From the NCBI GenBank assembly GCA_023417985.1, contig JAEZDV010000002.1, forward strand, positions 1 through 19,540: a stretch of DNA of 19,540 nucleotides. The letters are read 5' to 3'. The position numbers were made by a program, and so were the translations under genes. Below, one piece after another: positions 7,607-16,278 of the stretch (position 1 is its first letter; each line of letters starts with the position of its first letter). This stretch comes from Actinomycetes bacterium (GTDB taxonomy: Bacteria > Actinomycetota > Actinomycetes > Mycobacteriales > Mycobacteriaceae). The notes under the pieces were generated by a model. It saw nothing but the letters and a program-made list of their open reading frames with translations. It was not told the DNA's origin and did not search any database.

Positions 7607-8020
7607 TCAGGAACGGTCGCTCAGGCCGCGCATGAACACGTGGCAACCGGGGATTCGCGGCGCGTCGCTTTCGGCGAACTTCGCCTGATACACCGACGGT
7701 GACGTACCGACCAGTTGCCGGAATTTGGCGCTGAACGACCCGAGACTGGTGTACCCCACGATGTGACATATCTCGGTGACGGTGAGGTTCGTCGCCCGCA
7801 GCAGATCCTGGGCACGTTCGATGCGCCGCTCGGCGAGGTAGACCCCGGGAGTCCTGCCGTACACGGCAGCGAAACAGCGTAGGAAGTGGAACTTGGATAC
7901 TCCGGCATTGGAGGCGAGTGCCCCGAGATCGAGCGGCTCGGCATAGTCGCGGTCGGCGACGTCACGAGCACGGCGCAGGTGCGGAAGGAGTTCCGCCGGC
8001 ACCTGCACTCCCGCTGCCAT
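7607..8020 (-). CDS. Small AraC/XylS-family transcriptional regulator
   Basis: A 137-residue protein made almost entirely of an AraC-type double helix-turn-helix domain. The first HTH spans about residues 28-52 (LDLGALASNAGVSKFHFLRCF) and the second about 78-103, with the consensus VTEICHIVGYTSLGSFSAKFRQLVGTSP ending. No N-terminal sensor domain is present, so either it acts without a ligand or the signal is read by a partner. The ATG at 8020 is followed directly by an N-terminus typical of such short regulators, and a GGGG lies 3-6 bases upstream. It is the upstream gene of the pair with the VOC protein, its likely target or co-regulated gene. The target is an inference from position. Confidence 0.87.
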   Translation of the reverse strand: MAAGVQVPAELLPHLRRARDVADRDYAEPLDLGALASNAGVSKFHFLRCFAAVYGRTPGVYLAERRIERAQDLLRATNLTVTEICHIVGYTSLGSFSAKFRQLVGTSPSVYQAKFAESDAPRIPGCHVFMRGLSDRS

Positions 8021-8075
8021 TGCCCCAGTCTGACAGCGACGGACGACCCGTGCTCACGGATACGCCCAGATGGCA

Positions 8076-8114
8076 CGAGGGCCCGAGCCCGGCATCACCG
8101 GTCTCGGGCCCTCG
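8076..8114 (-). terminator. Strong hairpin downstream of the FKBP gene
   Basis: A perfect 12-bp inverted repeat: CGAGGGCCCGAG (8076-8087) with CTCGGGCCCTCG (8103-8114). The 15-base loop itself contains CCGG-catca-CCGG, which can extend the stem. It lies about 40 bases past the FKBP stop and is the likely end of the gltA-FKBP transcript; there is no T tract. Confidence 0.75.
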
Positions 8115-8153
8115 CGAGTCGAGAGGATCGCAGTCCTCACAAAAGAATCCCTG

Positions 8154-8876
8154 TTACGGCAGTCCCACCAGGTCGATCACGAAGACCAACGTCTTGCCGC
8201 CGAGCGGATGGCCGGAACCTGCCGGACCGTATGCGAGTTCGGGCGGAACGGTCAGTTTCCGACGGCCACCGACACGCATGCCCGGGATGCCCTGCTGCCA
8301 GCCGGGGATCAGCCGACCGAGCGGGAATGCGACGGACTGGCCGCGGCTCCACGACGAATCGAACTCTTCGTTGGTCTCGTACTCGACACCCTTGTAGTGC
8401 ACATCGACGGTCGCGTCGGGCTGCGCCTCGGGGCCGTCACCGATGGTGATGTCCTCGATGACCAGTTCGGTGGGCGCGGGGCCTTCCGACTTCTCGATCA
8501 CCGGCGGTTCGGGCTGGACCTGCACGTCGAGCAGATCGATGACGAACACGAGCGTCTTACCCGAGAGCTGGTGGCCTGATCCGGCCGGGCCGTACGCGAG
8601 TTCCGGGGGGATCGTCAGCTGACGACGCCCACCGACACGCATGCCGGGAATGCCCTCCTGCCAGCCGGCGATGAGACCGGCGAGCGGGAAACGGATGGAT
8701 TCGCCGCGGCTCCACGACGAATCGAACTCCTCGCCCGTGTCGAACTCCACACCGACGTAGTGCACATCGACGACTGCACCGGGTGTGGCCTCGGGACCGT
8801 CACCGATCGTGATGTCCTTGATGACCAGTTCGGTGGGCGCCGGGCCCTCCTGGAACTCGATCTCCGGTTTACTCAC
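8154..8876 (-). CDS. Tandem FKBP-type peptidyl-prolyl cis-trans isomerase (two FKBP domains)
   Basis: A 240-residue cytosolic prolyl isomerase made of two full FKBP domains in tandem. Domain 1 spans about 11-116 and domain 2 about 132-237, offset by 121 residues and joined by a proline-rich linker (119-130). Both begin with EGPAPTELVI and share EEFDSSWSRG, GIPGMRVGGRR, PPELAYGPAGSGH and GKTLVFVIDL. FKBP pocket residues are kept in both: the HY tyrosine (40/161), Phe-Asp of the FDSSW motif (51-52/172-173), Trp of AGWQ/PGWQ (72/193) and Tyr of AYG (95/216). No signal peptide is present. GTG 8876 is the start, with AAGGGAG 7 bases upstream. It lies 54 bases after gltA on the same strand; a gltA-FKBP pair also exists in Corynebacterium as I recall. 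Single-domain FKBPs are about 110-120 residues, so this is a duplication. Confidence 0.92.
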   Translation of the reverse strand: MSKPEIEFQEGPAPTELVIKDITIGDGPEATPGAVVDVHYVGVEFDTGEEFDSSWSRGESIRFPLAGLIAGWQEGIPGMRVGGRRQLTIPPELAYGPAGSGHQLSGKTLVFVIDLLDVQVQPEPPVIEKSEGPAPTELVIEDITIGDGPEAQPDATVDVHYKGVEYETNEEFDSSWSRGQSVAFPLGRLIPGWQQGIPGMRVGGRRKLTVPPELAYGPAGSGHPLGGKTLVFVIDLVGLP

Positions 8877-8930
8877 AGGTTTCTCCCTTGTCGAGATGGC
8901 AGTCGTCGCGGCACGCCGCGGGAAGGACGA

Positions 8931-10229
<1,299 letters not shown>

Positions 10230-10492
10230 GAAGGATCCCTCTCAAGCTCAGACCTACGAGAAACTTCCGAACATTCAGGTAGAACCTAGCTGTAGCGCAG
10301 CGTGTACGCCCAGCCAGGGTCGGTCGAAAGTCCCCGCACAGTGTTTCGTTGATATAGACGTCGGACGTCGGCCCGCACCCTCGGAAGTTCCGCCGCAAGG
10401 TCGGCGCACGCCGCTTACCTGGGGTAATCGTACGCGATCCGTGCGCTGCCACCATCGCCGCCCCGTGACCTGCACTCGGTCACCGCAGCGGC
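10230..10492 (-). promoter_or_regulatory. gltA upstream region with two repeat structures
   Basis: This 263-base non-coding stretch lies between gltA and the end of the epimerase gene. It contains a direct repeat of GACGTCG at about 10358-10371 and an inverted repeat GTGACC (10465-10470) / GGTCAC (10478-10483) with a 7-base spacer, 9 bases past the epimerase stop. The spacing does not match the CRP/GlxR TGTGA-N6-TCACA consensus. Several TANNNT hexamers occur on the minus strand but none with a convincing -35, so I name no promoter. The dyad may end the epimerase transcript or bind a regulator. Confidence 0.4.
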
Positions 10493-11479
10493 TCACGCGG
10501 TGAAACCGACGACACCGAGGCCCCAGCTCGCGCCCCAGACCTCCCCGGGCTGCAGGACCAGTACGTCGATACCCAGATTGAACGCGTCGGGCGGGCACGT
10601 TGCGGGAATCAGCGCGAGCGAACGCTCCGGGTCGCCGTCCGCGCGGCCCGTCTCCGTGCTCGCATACAGCCATCCGAACTCCGGAACGGTCCGTAGTTCG
10701 ACGCCGCGCCCGTCCGGGCCGCACAGACTGTGCCGGATCACCCCGTCGGCGTCCTCGTCGAGCGCACTGAAGGGCACCGCGAGTCGCACGCCGTCCATCG
10801 AACGCGGTTCGGTGAAGTCGAAGTCCGTCCCGTCGACGGGTTGCGAATACGCGGTGGGAAGCCCGCGCTGCCGATCGATCGGGACCCGGGTACCCGCAGC
10901 CAGACGCAAGGTGCAGTCGTCGAGCGGTGTGTATCCGGCGCACACATACGGGTGCACCCCGAGGCCGAACGGGGCGTGATAGTCGCCGATGTTGGTCGCC
11001 GTGTAACTCGCTACGAGACCGTACTCACCGAGCTCGTGGGTCGCCGTGAGCAGCAGCCGATACGGCCACCCCTTCTGCAGTCCGATCTCGGTCACTTGCT
11101 CCACGCGGGCGGCCGTGTGCGACACCAGGTCCCATTTCCGGTTCCACGCGAAGCCGTGCACGGCGGCCCCCCGGTCCGGGTCGGTGACCGTCAGCTGGTG
11201 TTCGATCCCGTCGAAGAAGAAGTGGCCGTCGCGCACGCCCCCCGGCCACGGCGCCAGCACCGCACCGGCGTACCGCAACGCGTGCTCCGGGTCCGGACCG
11301 CTCCCCGCGAGTGGGTAGGGGCCGGACGGATCGTCGTACACGAGCGCGCGCACCGCCGCACCCACCTCGGACACTTCGGCCCGGTAGCCGAAGCCGCGGA
11401 TCACGTAATGCGTGGGACCGTCGCCCGGCCGAGGGTCGATCGGCTGATCGCCTCGCTGGAGGTGGCTCGAATCGGACAT
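10493..11479 (-). CDS. Aldose 1-epimerase family protein
   Basis: A 328-residue member of the aldose 1-epimerase (mutarotase) family, beta-sandwich enzymes that interconvert alpha and beta sugar anomers in the cytosol. Visible family features are VLAPWPGGVRDGHFFFDG (74-91), the position of the usual L-P-G-R-I-x-G-x-F block, AVHGFAWN with His108, GLGVHPYV with the probable catalytic His176, and a glutamate in the final LQPGEVWG segment that fits the catalytic base. The usual N/R pair in the first motif appears altered. The sugar is unknown. ATG 11479 is used; its GGAGG is only one base upstream, so GTG 11512 (11 residues longer) is possible. It lies 79 bases downstream of the beta-lactamase on the same strand; I see no link in function. 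Confidence 0.88.
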   Translation of the reverse strand: MSDSSHLQRGDQPIDPRPGDGPTHYVIRGFGYRAEVSEVGAAVRALVYDDPSGPYPLAGSGPDPEHALRYAGAVLAPWPGGVRDGHFFFDGIEHQLTVTDPDRGAAVHGFAWNRKWDLVSHTAARVEQVTEIGLQKGWPYRLLLTATHELGEYGLVASYTATNIGDYHAPFGLGVHPYVCAGYTPLDDCTLRLAAGTRVPIDRQRGLPTAYSQPVDGTDFDFTEPRSMDGVRLAVPFSALDEDADGVIRHSLCGPDGRGVELRTVPEFGWLYASTETGRADGDPERSLALIPATCPPDAFNLGIDVLVLQPGEVWGASWGLGVVGFTA

Positions 11480-11558
11480 GCCTCCAGTCTTACGGCCCGG
11501 GGACGATCCCACTAGTGATTCGGGTGCCTCACTCTCCGCGCGGACTCCGGTGTCCTTG

Positions 11559-12536
11559 TCAGAGATGGGCCGCCATGGCCTCGATCACCGCGGCGGAGGC
11601 TGCCACCGTCGGGACGTCGTCGATCGGAGTGTCGGGATTCCCGGTGGTGGAATCCGAGAGCACCACCAGCACGAGGGGGGTCCCGTTCGGCGACCACACG
11701 ACCCCGGCGTCGTTGACTGTCCCGTGGAAACCGCCGCCCGTCTTGTCCGCGGCGGTCCAGCCCGGCGGCAGTGCGGCGCGGATTCGCTTGTCCGACGTGA
11801 GGCTCGCCCGCATCCATCCCGTGAGCGTGCGCTGTTGGGGCGGGGGTAGGCCCGCACCGACGAGCAACTCCCGGCATCCGGCCCCGAGCCCGACGGCGGT
11901 CGTGGTGTCGCGCTCGTCCCCTCGCCCTGCTTCGTTCAACTCGGGTTCCCAGCGGTCGAGGCGGGTCGCCCCGTCACCGACGGAGCGGGCGAGCGCCGTC
12001 ACCGCGTCCGGTCCGCCGAGGCGCCTCAGCAGGAGGTTGGCAGCGGTGTTGTCGCTGCGGGTCAGCGCGGCCTCGCACAACGCGCCGACGGTCGTGACCC
12101 GGCCCTGATGCTCCGACGCCACCGGCGAGTTCGCGACGATGTCCGCGGGTTCGATCGGGACGGTCTCGTCGAGCGACAACTGCCCGAGCGATTCGAGACG
12201 CAGGATCCCCGCCGCGGCATACATCTTGAACGTCGAGCACATCGCGAACCGCTCGTCGCCGCGGTGGGAGTACATCCTCCCGGTGGTCGGCGCGTGCCCC
12301 AGCACTCCGAGCCGAACCTTGTGCCGGGTTTCGATCTGCGCCAGACGCGAGTCGAGCGCGGGCACCGACAACCGGGCCTCGGGTGCATTTCGGGCGGCGT
12401 GGGCCGCATCCGGCGTCGCGTTGCTGCTCGGCGCATCGCATGCAGCCAGGAACGGAACAGCCGAGAAGGCAACTGCGCCGGAGAGAAAACCTCTGCGGGA
12501 CAGTGCTGTTCGACGGAAGGCGGATGGTGTGGCCAT
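11559..12536 (-). CDS. Class A serine beta-lactamase, probable Tat-exported lipoprotein
   Basis: A 325-residue class A beta-lactamase. All active-site motifs are intact: STFK (Ser101-Lys104), SDN (161-163), omega loop EPELN (Glu197-Asn201) and KTG (265-267). A cysteine precedes the nucleophile (CSTFK), as in BlaC and some carbapenemases, but no matching cysteine follows KTG, so the Cys69-Cys238 disulfide is not expected. The N-terminus has a twin-arginine motif SRRGFL (13-18), a hydrophobic stretch and lipobox LAAC with Cys33, so it should leave by the Tat route and be anchored outside the membrane. ATG 12536 begins the signal sequence, with GTGGGG nearby upstream. It is divergent from a LysR regulator across 157 AT-rich bases, an arrangement known from other beta-lactamases. 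Spectrum cannot be judged from sequence. Confidence 0.94.
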   Translation of the reverse strand: MATPSAFRRTALSRRGFLSGAVAFSAVPFLAACDAPSSNATPDAAHAARNAPEARLSVPALDSRLAQIETRHKVRLGVLGHAPTTGRMYSHRGDERFAMCSTFKMYAAAGILRLESLGQLSLDETVPIEPADIVANSPVASEHQGRVTTVGALCEAALTRSDNTAANLLLRRLGGPDAVTALARSVGDGATRLDRWEPELNEAGRGDERDTTTAVGLGAGCRELLVGAGLPPPQQRTLTGWMRASLTSDKRIRAALPPGWTAADKTGGGFHGTVNDAGVVWSPNGTPLVLVVLSDSTTGNPDTPIDDVPTVAASAAVIEAMAAHL

Positions 12537-12693
12537 GCAGCTACCCCACCACCGACAGCCTTTCCGGACCAATTGTTTAAAGGCGTCCGTGCGAGTCGAA
12601 ACGTATATCGATGCTGTTGAAAGTAAAGAAATACTTCCCACATTCCGTCGCGCTTCCGAAAAGAGAAGCGCGGACGCTGGTTCAATACCGGGC
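12537..12693. promoter_or_regulatory. Divergent control region between beta-lactamase and LysR genes
   Basis: This 157-base gap is visibly richer in A/T than its neighbours. At its centre is a dyad AAGTA (12621-12625) / TACTT (12632-12636) with a 6-base spacer, a reasonable size for a LysR site. On the minus strand TTTCTT and TATACG about 18 bases apart (TATACG near 12600-12605) could serve as -35 and -10 for the beta-lactamase. All of this is pattern-based. Confidence 0.45.
12649..12672. repeat. Perfect inverted repeat just upstream of the LysR start
   Basis: CGCGCTTC (12649-12656) and GAAGCGCG (12665-12672) with an 8-base A-rich spacer; allowing one bulged base the arms extend by three more pairs (GTC/GAC). 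It ends 21 bases before ATG 12694, so it could be an operator for autoregulation or a hairpin in the regulator's 5' UTR. Confidence 0.6.
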
Positions 12694-13569
12694 ATGGATC
12701 TGATCCGCCATCTCCGGTTCTTCGTCATGGTCGCCGACAAAGGACACTTCGGACGCGCCGCAGCCGCACTGGGGATGACGCAACCCCCTCTGTCGCAAGG
12801 GCTCCGGCGACTCGAGGAGTACATCGGCACTCCGCTCGTCCACCGCACGCGGCAGGGTGCCGTACTGACCTCCGCGGGCGACCGGTTGCTTCCCCACGCA
12901 AGGCAACTCGTCGACGAAGCGGATCGCTTTCTCACGGAGGCGGTGTGCGTCGCCGACACTCGTGGTCTCGTCCGCTGGGGCGCCGGCGTCGCACTCCCCG
13001 ACCGGTTGCTCACTGCCTGCGTTGCGGCCCTGTGCGCGGAGACCGAGGCAGCGGTCGCGACCGAGTCGGGCACCACCGTCGAACTCGTCGACGCGGTGCG
13101 CTCGGGCAGGTGCGATTTCGCAGTCGTCGAACATCCCGCGCACGTGGACGGCGTGAAGGCCGGGCCCGTAATCAGGATCCCGCGGTGGGTGGTCGTGCCG
13201 TCACGGCATCGCAGCGCGCAGGCTGAACGACCGCGCTTCCCGATGCTTGCCGACCTGACGTTCGCGGCACCGCCGCGAGCGGGAAACCCGGTGGCCTTCG
13301 ACGCAGTGCGTGGCCTCCTGCGCGACCGAGGTCTCGACGTCGACTCCGTGAGCGCGCCGGACGACCGGGCCGTGCTCGCCGCGGTGGCGGCAGGAACTCA
13401 TTTCGGGTTGTCCACCGCGGCGCCCGGTTCGGCACCGGGGGTCGCGTGGCTGCAACTGGCCCCGGCCGCGACCGCCGTACGCATGGGAGTGGTGTGGCGA
13501 CCGGGCGCCGACACCGACCGTTTCGTCGCGGCACTCGACCGGGTGCTGGTGCGGGAGCGGGTGCGGTGA
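12694..13569 (+). CDS. LysR-family transcriptional regulator divergent from the beta-lactamase
   Basis: A 291-residue LysR-type regulator. The N-terminal winged HTH (about 3-62) is classic: LRFFVMVADKGHFGRAAAAL, then TQPPLSQGLRRLEEYIGTPL and HRTRQGAVLTSAG. A linker helix follows (65-90), and the rest (about 92-290) is a periplasmic-binding-protein-like effector domain, weakly conserved. ATG 12694 starts the HTH directly; longer upstream frames cross the intergenic dyads. The divergent position suggests control of the beta-lactamase, as with AmpR-type regulators and BlaA of Streptomyces cacaoi, but the HTH itself is of the general LysR kind and not specially AmpR-like. The convergent MFS gene 28 bases downstream is an alternative or additional target. 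Confidence 0.9.
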   Translation: MDLIRHLRFFVMVADKGHFGRAAAALGMTQPPLSQGLRRLEEYIGTPLVHRTRQGAVLTSAGDRLLPHARQLVDEADRFLTEAVCVADTRGLVRWGAGVALPDRLLTACVAALCAETEAAVATESGTTVELVDAVRSGRCDFAVVEHPAHVDGVKAGPVIRIPRWVVVPSRHRSAQAERPRFPMLADLTFAAPPRAGNPVAFDAVRGLLRDRGLDVDSVSAPDDRAVLAAVAAGTHFGLSTAAPGSAPGVAWLQLAPAATAVRMGVVWRPGADTDRFVAALDRVLVRERVR

Positions 13570-13597
13570 GCCGAAAGGGCATCCGGCCCGACCGCGG

Positions 13598-14842
13598 TTA
13601 CCGCTCGCCCGTGACGACTGCCCTGCCGGGCACCGCGACGGTCTCGTCCGGCATCCGCACGGCTATCGCGAAGACGAGCACACCTGCCGCGGCGAGCAGC
13701 ACTCCGGCAGCCGCTGGGGCTGTGTAGCCGAGACCGGCGGCGATCACCGCACCACCGATCGCCGCACCGATCGCATTGGCGAGGTTGAACGCCGCGTGGT
13801 GAAGGGACGCAGCGAGTGTCTGCGCATCCGCCGCCACGTCCATCAGACGGACCTGCAGTCCCGGACCCACCGCAGCGCACCCGGCGCCGAGCAGGAACAC
13901 CATCACCAGGGCTGTGTACGGATTGTGGACGGCGACGACGAATACGGCGAGCAACACACCCAGCGCGCCCATGGTGGTGAAGATGCCCGGCACCAGCGCG
14001 CGGTCGGCGAGGCGCCCGCCGACCGCGTTGCCCAGGACCATCCCGAGCCCGAAGAGCATCAGTGCGACCGGCACAAGCGATTTCGGCAGTCCGGCGACGT
14101 CGGTGAGAGTGGTGCTGATGTACGTGTAGACCGCGAACACACCACCGAAGCCGATCATCGCGACCGCCAGCGTCATCCACACCTGCTTGCGGCGCAAGGC
14201 ACCCAGTTCGGTGCGCGCACTGGTGGTGGGGATCGACAGCGCCGGAACCCACGCGGCGACCGCGGCGACTGTGACCACGCCGATGACCGCGACCAGCCCG
14301 AAGGCGGTTCGCCAGCCGAGCGCGATACCCAACCACGAAGCGGCGGGCACCCCGACCACATTCGCGACCGACAGGCCCATCATCACCAGGGCCACCGCCC
14401 GGGCCCGCTGCCCCCGCCCGGCGAGATGTGCGGCGACGATCGCGGCGACACCGAAGTACGCGCCGTGGGGCAGACCGGCGACGAACCGGGAGACGACGAG
14501 TGCGCCGTAACCCGGCGCCAGGACGGTGGCGGCATTTCCGATCGTGAACGCGACCATCAAGGCGATCAGCAGCGTCTTGCGCGGTACCCGGGCGGTCAGA
14601 GTCGCGATGAGAGGCGCACCGACCACCACGCCCGCGGCGTACGCGGACACGATATGCCCGGCCGACGGCTCGGAGACCCCGAGACCGGTCGCGATTTCCG
14701 GGAGCAGGCCCATCGCCATGAACTCGGTGGTGCCGATCCCGAAGCCCCCGAGCGCAAGCGCCCACATCGCGAGGGTGCGACCTGCTCGTGGACCGTCGTC
14801 GGTCCGGGCATCGTCGGGTGGGCAGGCGGGAGCCGTGGTCAT
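13598..14842 (-). CDS. MFS transporter, DHA1/AraJ-like drug or sugar exporter
   Basis: A 414-residue major facilitator protein with about 12 hydrophobic segments. TM1 carries MWALALGGFGIGTTEFMAMG (26-45), the GTTEF motif common in DHA1 exporters of the AraJ/YdhP/Cmr type, then LLPEIATGLGVSEPSAGHIVSAYA and ARVPRKTLL at the motif A loop (84-91). Later segments include LPHGAYFGVAA and FNLANAIGAAIGG. Such proteins export small compounds with proton exchange; the substrate is unknown. ATG 14842 is chosen, with GAAGG about 9 bases upstream; an extra 25 residues upstream look unrelated. It faces the LysR gene tail to tail. Confidence 0.9.
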   Translation of the reverse strand: MTTAPACPPDDARTDDGPRAGRTLAMWALALGGFGIGTTEFMAMGLLPEIATGLGVSEPSAGHIVSAYAAGVVVGAPLIATLTARVPRKTLLIALMVAFTIGNAATVLAPGYGALVVSRFVAGLPHGAYFGVAAIVAAHLAGRGQRARAVALVMMGLSVANVVGVPAASWLGIALGWRTAFGLVAVIGVVTVAAVAAWVPALSIPTTSARTELGALRRKQVWMTLAVAMIGFGGVFAVYTYISTTLTDVAGLPKSLVPVALMLFGLGMVLGNAVGGRLADRALVPGIFTTMGALGVLLAVFVVAVHNPYTALVMVFLLGAGCAAVGPGLQVRLMDVAADAQTLAASLHHAAFNLANAIGAAIGGAVIAAGLGYTAPAAAGVLLAAAGVLVFAIAVRMPDETVAVPGRAVVTGER

Positions 14843-15009
14843 GGGAAAGCCTTCGAGGATTGCGGGATAGAAGGAATGCCGGAAGCTGCGTCCGGCCCGT
14901 TCCATCCTCCGCCTCACCCCGGCGCTACCTCGAATTCGCCGGGGGTGAGTTCGGCCACCGCGTGGCGAGCACCTACGACAGCGTCATTCTTCTACGACAG
15001 GGCCTTCTT
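14843..15009. other. Intergenic region between the two MFS genes
   Basis: This 167-base stretch holds the upstream region of the first MFS gene and repeat copies left behind the stop of the second. No convincing gene or -35/-10 pair is seen. Confidence 0.5.
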
Positions 15010-15018
15010 CTACGACAG
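14973..15018 (-). repeat. Three copies of a 9-bp unit covering the MFS stop codon
   Basis: The unit CTGTCGTAG (minus strand) occurs at 15010-15018, 14992-15000 and 14973-14981, with periods of 18 and 19 bases. The copies share flanking AGAAGAA between the first two. The first copy supplies the last two codons and TAG stop of the downstream MFS gene; the others lie just beyond it. It looks like slippage or small tandem duplication. Confidence 0.75.
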
Positions 15019-16278
15019 CGTCTTGCCGACCCGGTACCGGACGAAGGCCGGGAACGCGACGACACACACCGCAACGCCGACGACGACCAGGACTCCGCCT
15101 CCCGCCGCCGCAACAGCGGTCCCGGCGGCGGCAGCGGCGGCACCGTGCATCACGTCGCCGATGCGTGGACCGCCCGCAACGACGACGATGAACACCCCTT
15201 GCAAGCGGCCCCGCATATCGTCGGTCGCAACCGTCTGAAGCATCGTCGACCGGAACGCGGCCGACACCATGTCCACCGCACCGCCGAAGGCGAGGAACGC
15301 GACCGCCAACCACACCAGCAGCGCACTACCACCGGAATCGGCGCGCCACACCACGATTCCGAATCCGACCATCGCGGCACCCCACAACGCGATACACACG
15401 ATCACCGCGAGCCCCTGCCGCCGGACCCTCGGCAGCCATCCCGAGAACACTCCGCCGAGAACGGCTCCCACCGACATTGCCGCGAACAGAACACCGAGCA
15501 CGAATCCGCCCGCCACGGGATCCCCGAACGTTTCGTGGGCGATCTGGGGGAACAACGCGCGCGGCATACCGAAGACCATCGCGACGATGTCGACGACGAA
15601 CGACGCCAGCAGGATTTTCTGCCCCGACAGGTAGCGGAATCCGTCGAGCACCGCACGCAACCCCGCACGCGTCACCTCTCCGAGCGGCGGAATGGGCGGC
15701 AGCGCAACCACAGCCCACAGCGTTGCGAGGAGGAAGACGGCGTCCAGCAGATACAGCGTCGGCAGCCCGACCATCGGGATCAGCACCCCCGCGAGGAGCG
15801 GGCCTGCGATCGCGCCGAACTGCACCACAGTCATGTTGAGCGACGTCGCCGCCGCGATCCGGCCGACGGGCAGCAACCGCGGAATGACGGCGGCGCGGGT
15901 GGGCTGGTTGACCGCGAAGAACGCTTGCTGCACCGAGAACAGACAGAGGAGCACCCACACGTTGTTCAGCCCGGCGGCCGCCTGCGCCCACAACAGCACC
16001 GAGGTGCCCCCGAGCCCGATCGACGTGATGACCAGCAGTTTGCGTCGGTCCATCGCGTCGGCGAGGGCACCACCCCACAAGCCGAACACCACCAGCGGCA
16101 CGAGACCGAACACACCGGTCAACCCGACGTACGCGGAGTTACGGGTGATCTCGTAGATCTGCTGCGGCACCGCCACCACGGCCATCTGCGCGCCGATCAC
16201 GGTCACGACCCCGGCCCACCACAACCGCGCGAAGTCCTTGTTCTGCAGCGGTGTGGTGTCGGCGAGAAGCCGCCTCAC
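15010..16278 (-). CDS. MFS transporter, MFS_3/EntS-like exporter
   Basis: A 422-residue major facilitator protein related to the enterobactin-exporter-like (MFS_3) group. It starts with a short cytosolic piece containing LQNKDFARLWWAG (11-23), typical of this group, then TM1 with an IGAQMAVVAVPQQIY run, and motif A GGALADAMDRRKLLV (69-83). About 11-12 hydrophobic segments follow, ending near RYRVGKTLS. The substrate is unknown; siderophore or drug export are the usual guesses. GTG 16278 is preferred because it overlaps the pdxH stop in a GTGA arrangement, which implies coupled translation; GTG 16302 would add 8 residues. A longer frame upstream is antiparallel noise over pdxH. The stop is embedded in a small repeat. 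Confidence 0.88.
   Translation of the reverse strand: MRRLLADTTPLQNKDFARLWWAGVVTVIGAQMAVVAVPQQIYEITRNSAYVGLTGVFGLVPLVVFGLWGGALADAMDRRKLLVITSIGLGGTSVLLWAQAAAGLNNVWVLLCLFSVQQAFFAVNQPTRAAVIPRLLPVGRIAAATSLNMTVVQFGAIAGPLLAGVLIPMVGLPTLYLLDAVFLLATLWAVVALPPIPPLGEVTRAGLRAVLDGFRYLSGQKILLASFVVDIVAMVFGMPRALFPQIAHETFGDPVAGGFVLGVLFAAMSVGAVLGGVFSGWLPRVRRQGLAVIVCIALWGAAMVGFGIVVWRADSGGSALLVWLAVAFLAFGGAVDMVSAAFRSTMLQTVATDDMRGRLQGVFIVVVAGGPRIGDVMHGAAAAAAGTAVAAAGGGVLVVVGVAVCVVAFPAFVRYRVGKTLS

Noticed and set aside
8907..8920. CGCGGC-ac-GCCGCG hairpin between gltA and the FKBP gene as a terminator
   Set aside because: A two-base loop is too tight for a normal hairpin and both genes are likely co-transcribed, so I did not list it.
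10465..10483. CRP/GlxR binding site upstream of gltA
   Set aside because: The arms GTGACC and GGTCAC are 7 bases apart, giving GTGA-N11-TCAC, whereas the CRP/GlxR site needs a 6-base spacer between TGTGA and TCACA.
11535..11544. TCCGCGCGGA palindrome downstream of the beta-lactamase
   Set aside because: A ten-base GC palindrome is expected by chance in such DNA and has no other support.
12694..13569. Naming the LysR regulator AmpR
   Set aside because: Length and position fit, but the HTH is of the general LysR type and lacks features I would tie to AmpR, so no symbol was given.
13796..15238. 480-codon plus-strand frame across the first MFS gene
   Set aside because: Its composition (Asp, Arg, His, Gln rich) and lack of domains mark it as the antisense shadow of an MFS transporter with clear membrane segments.
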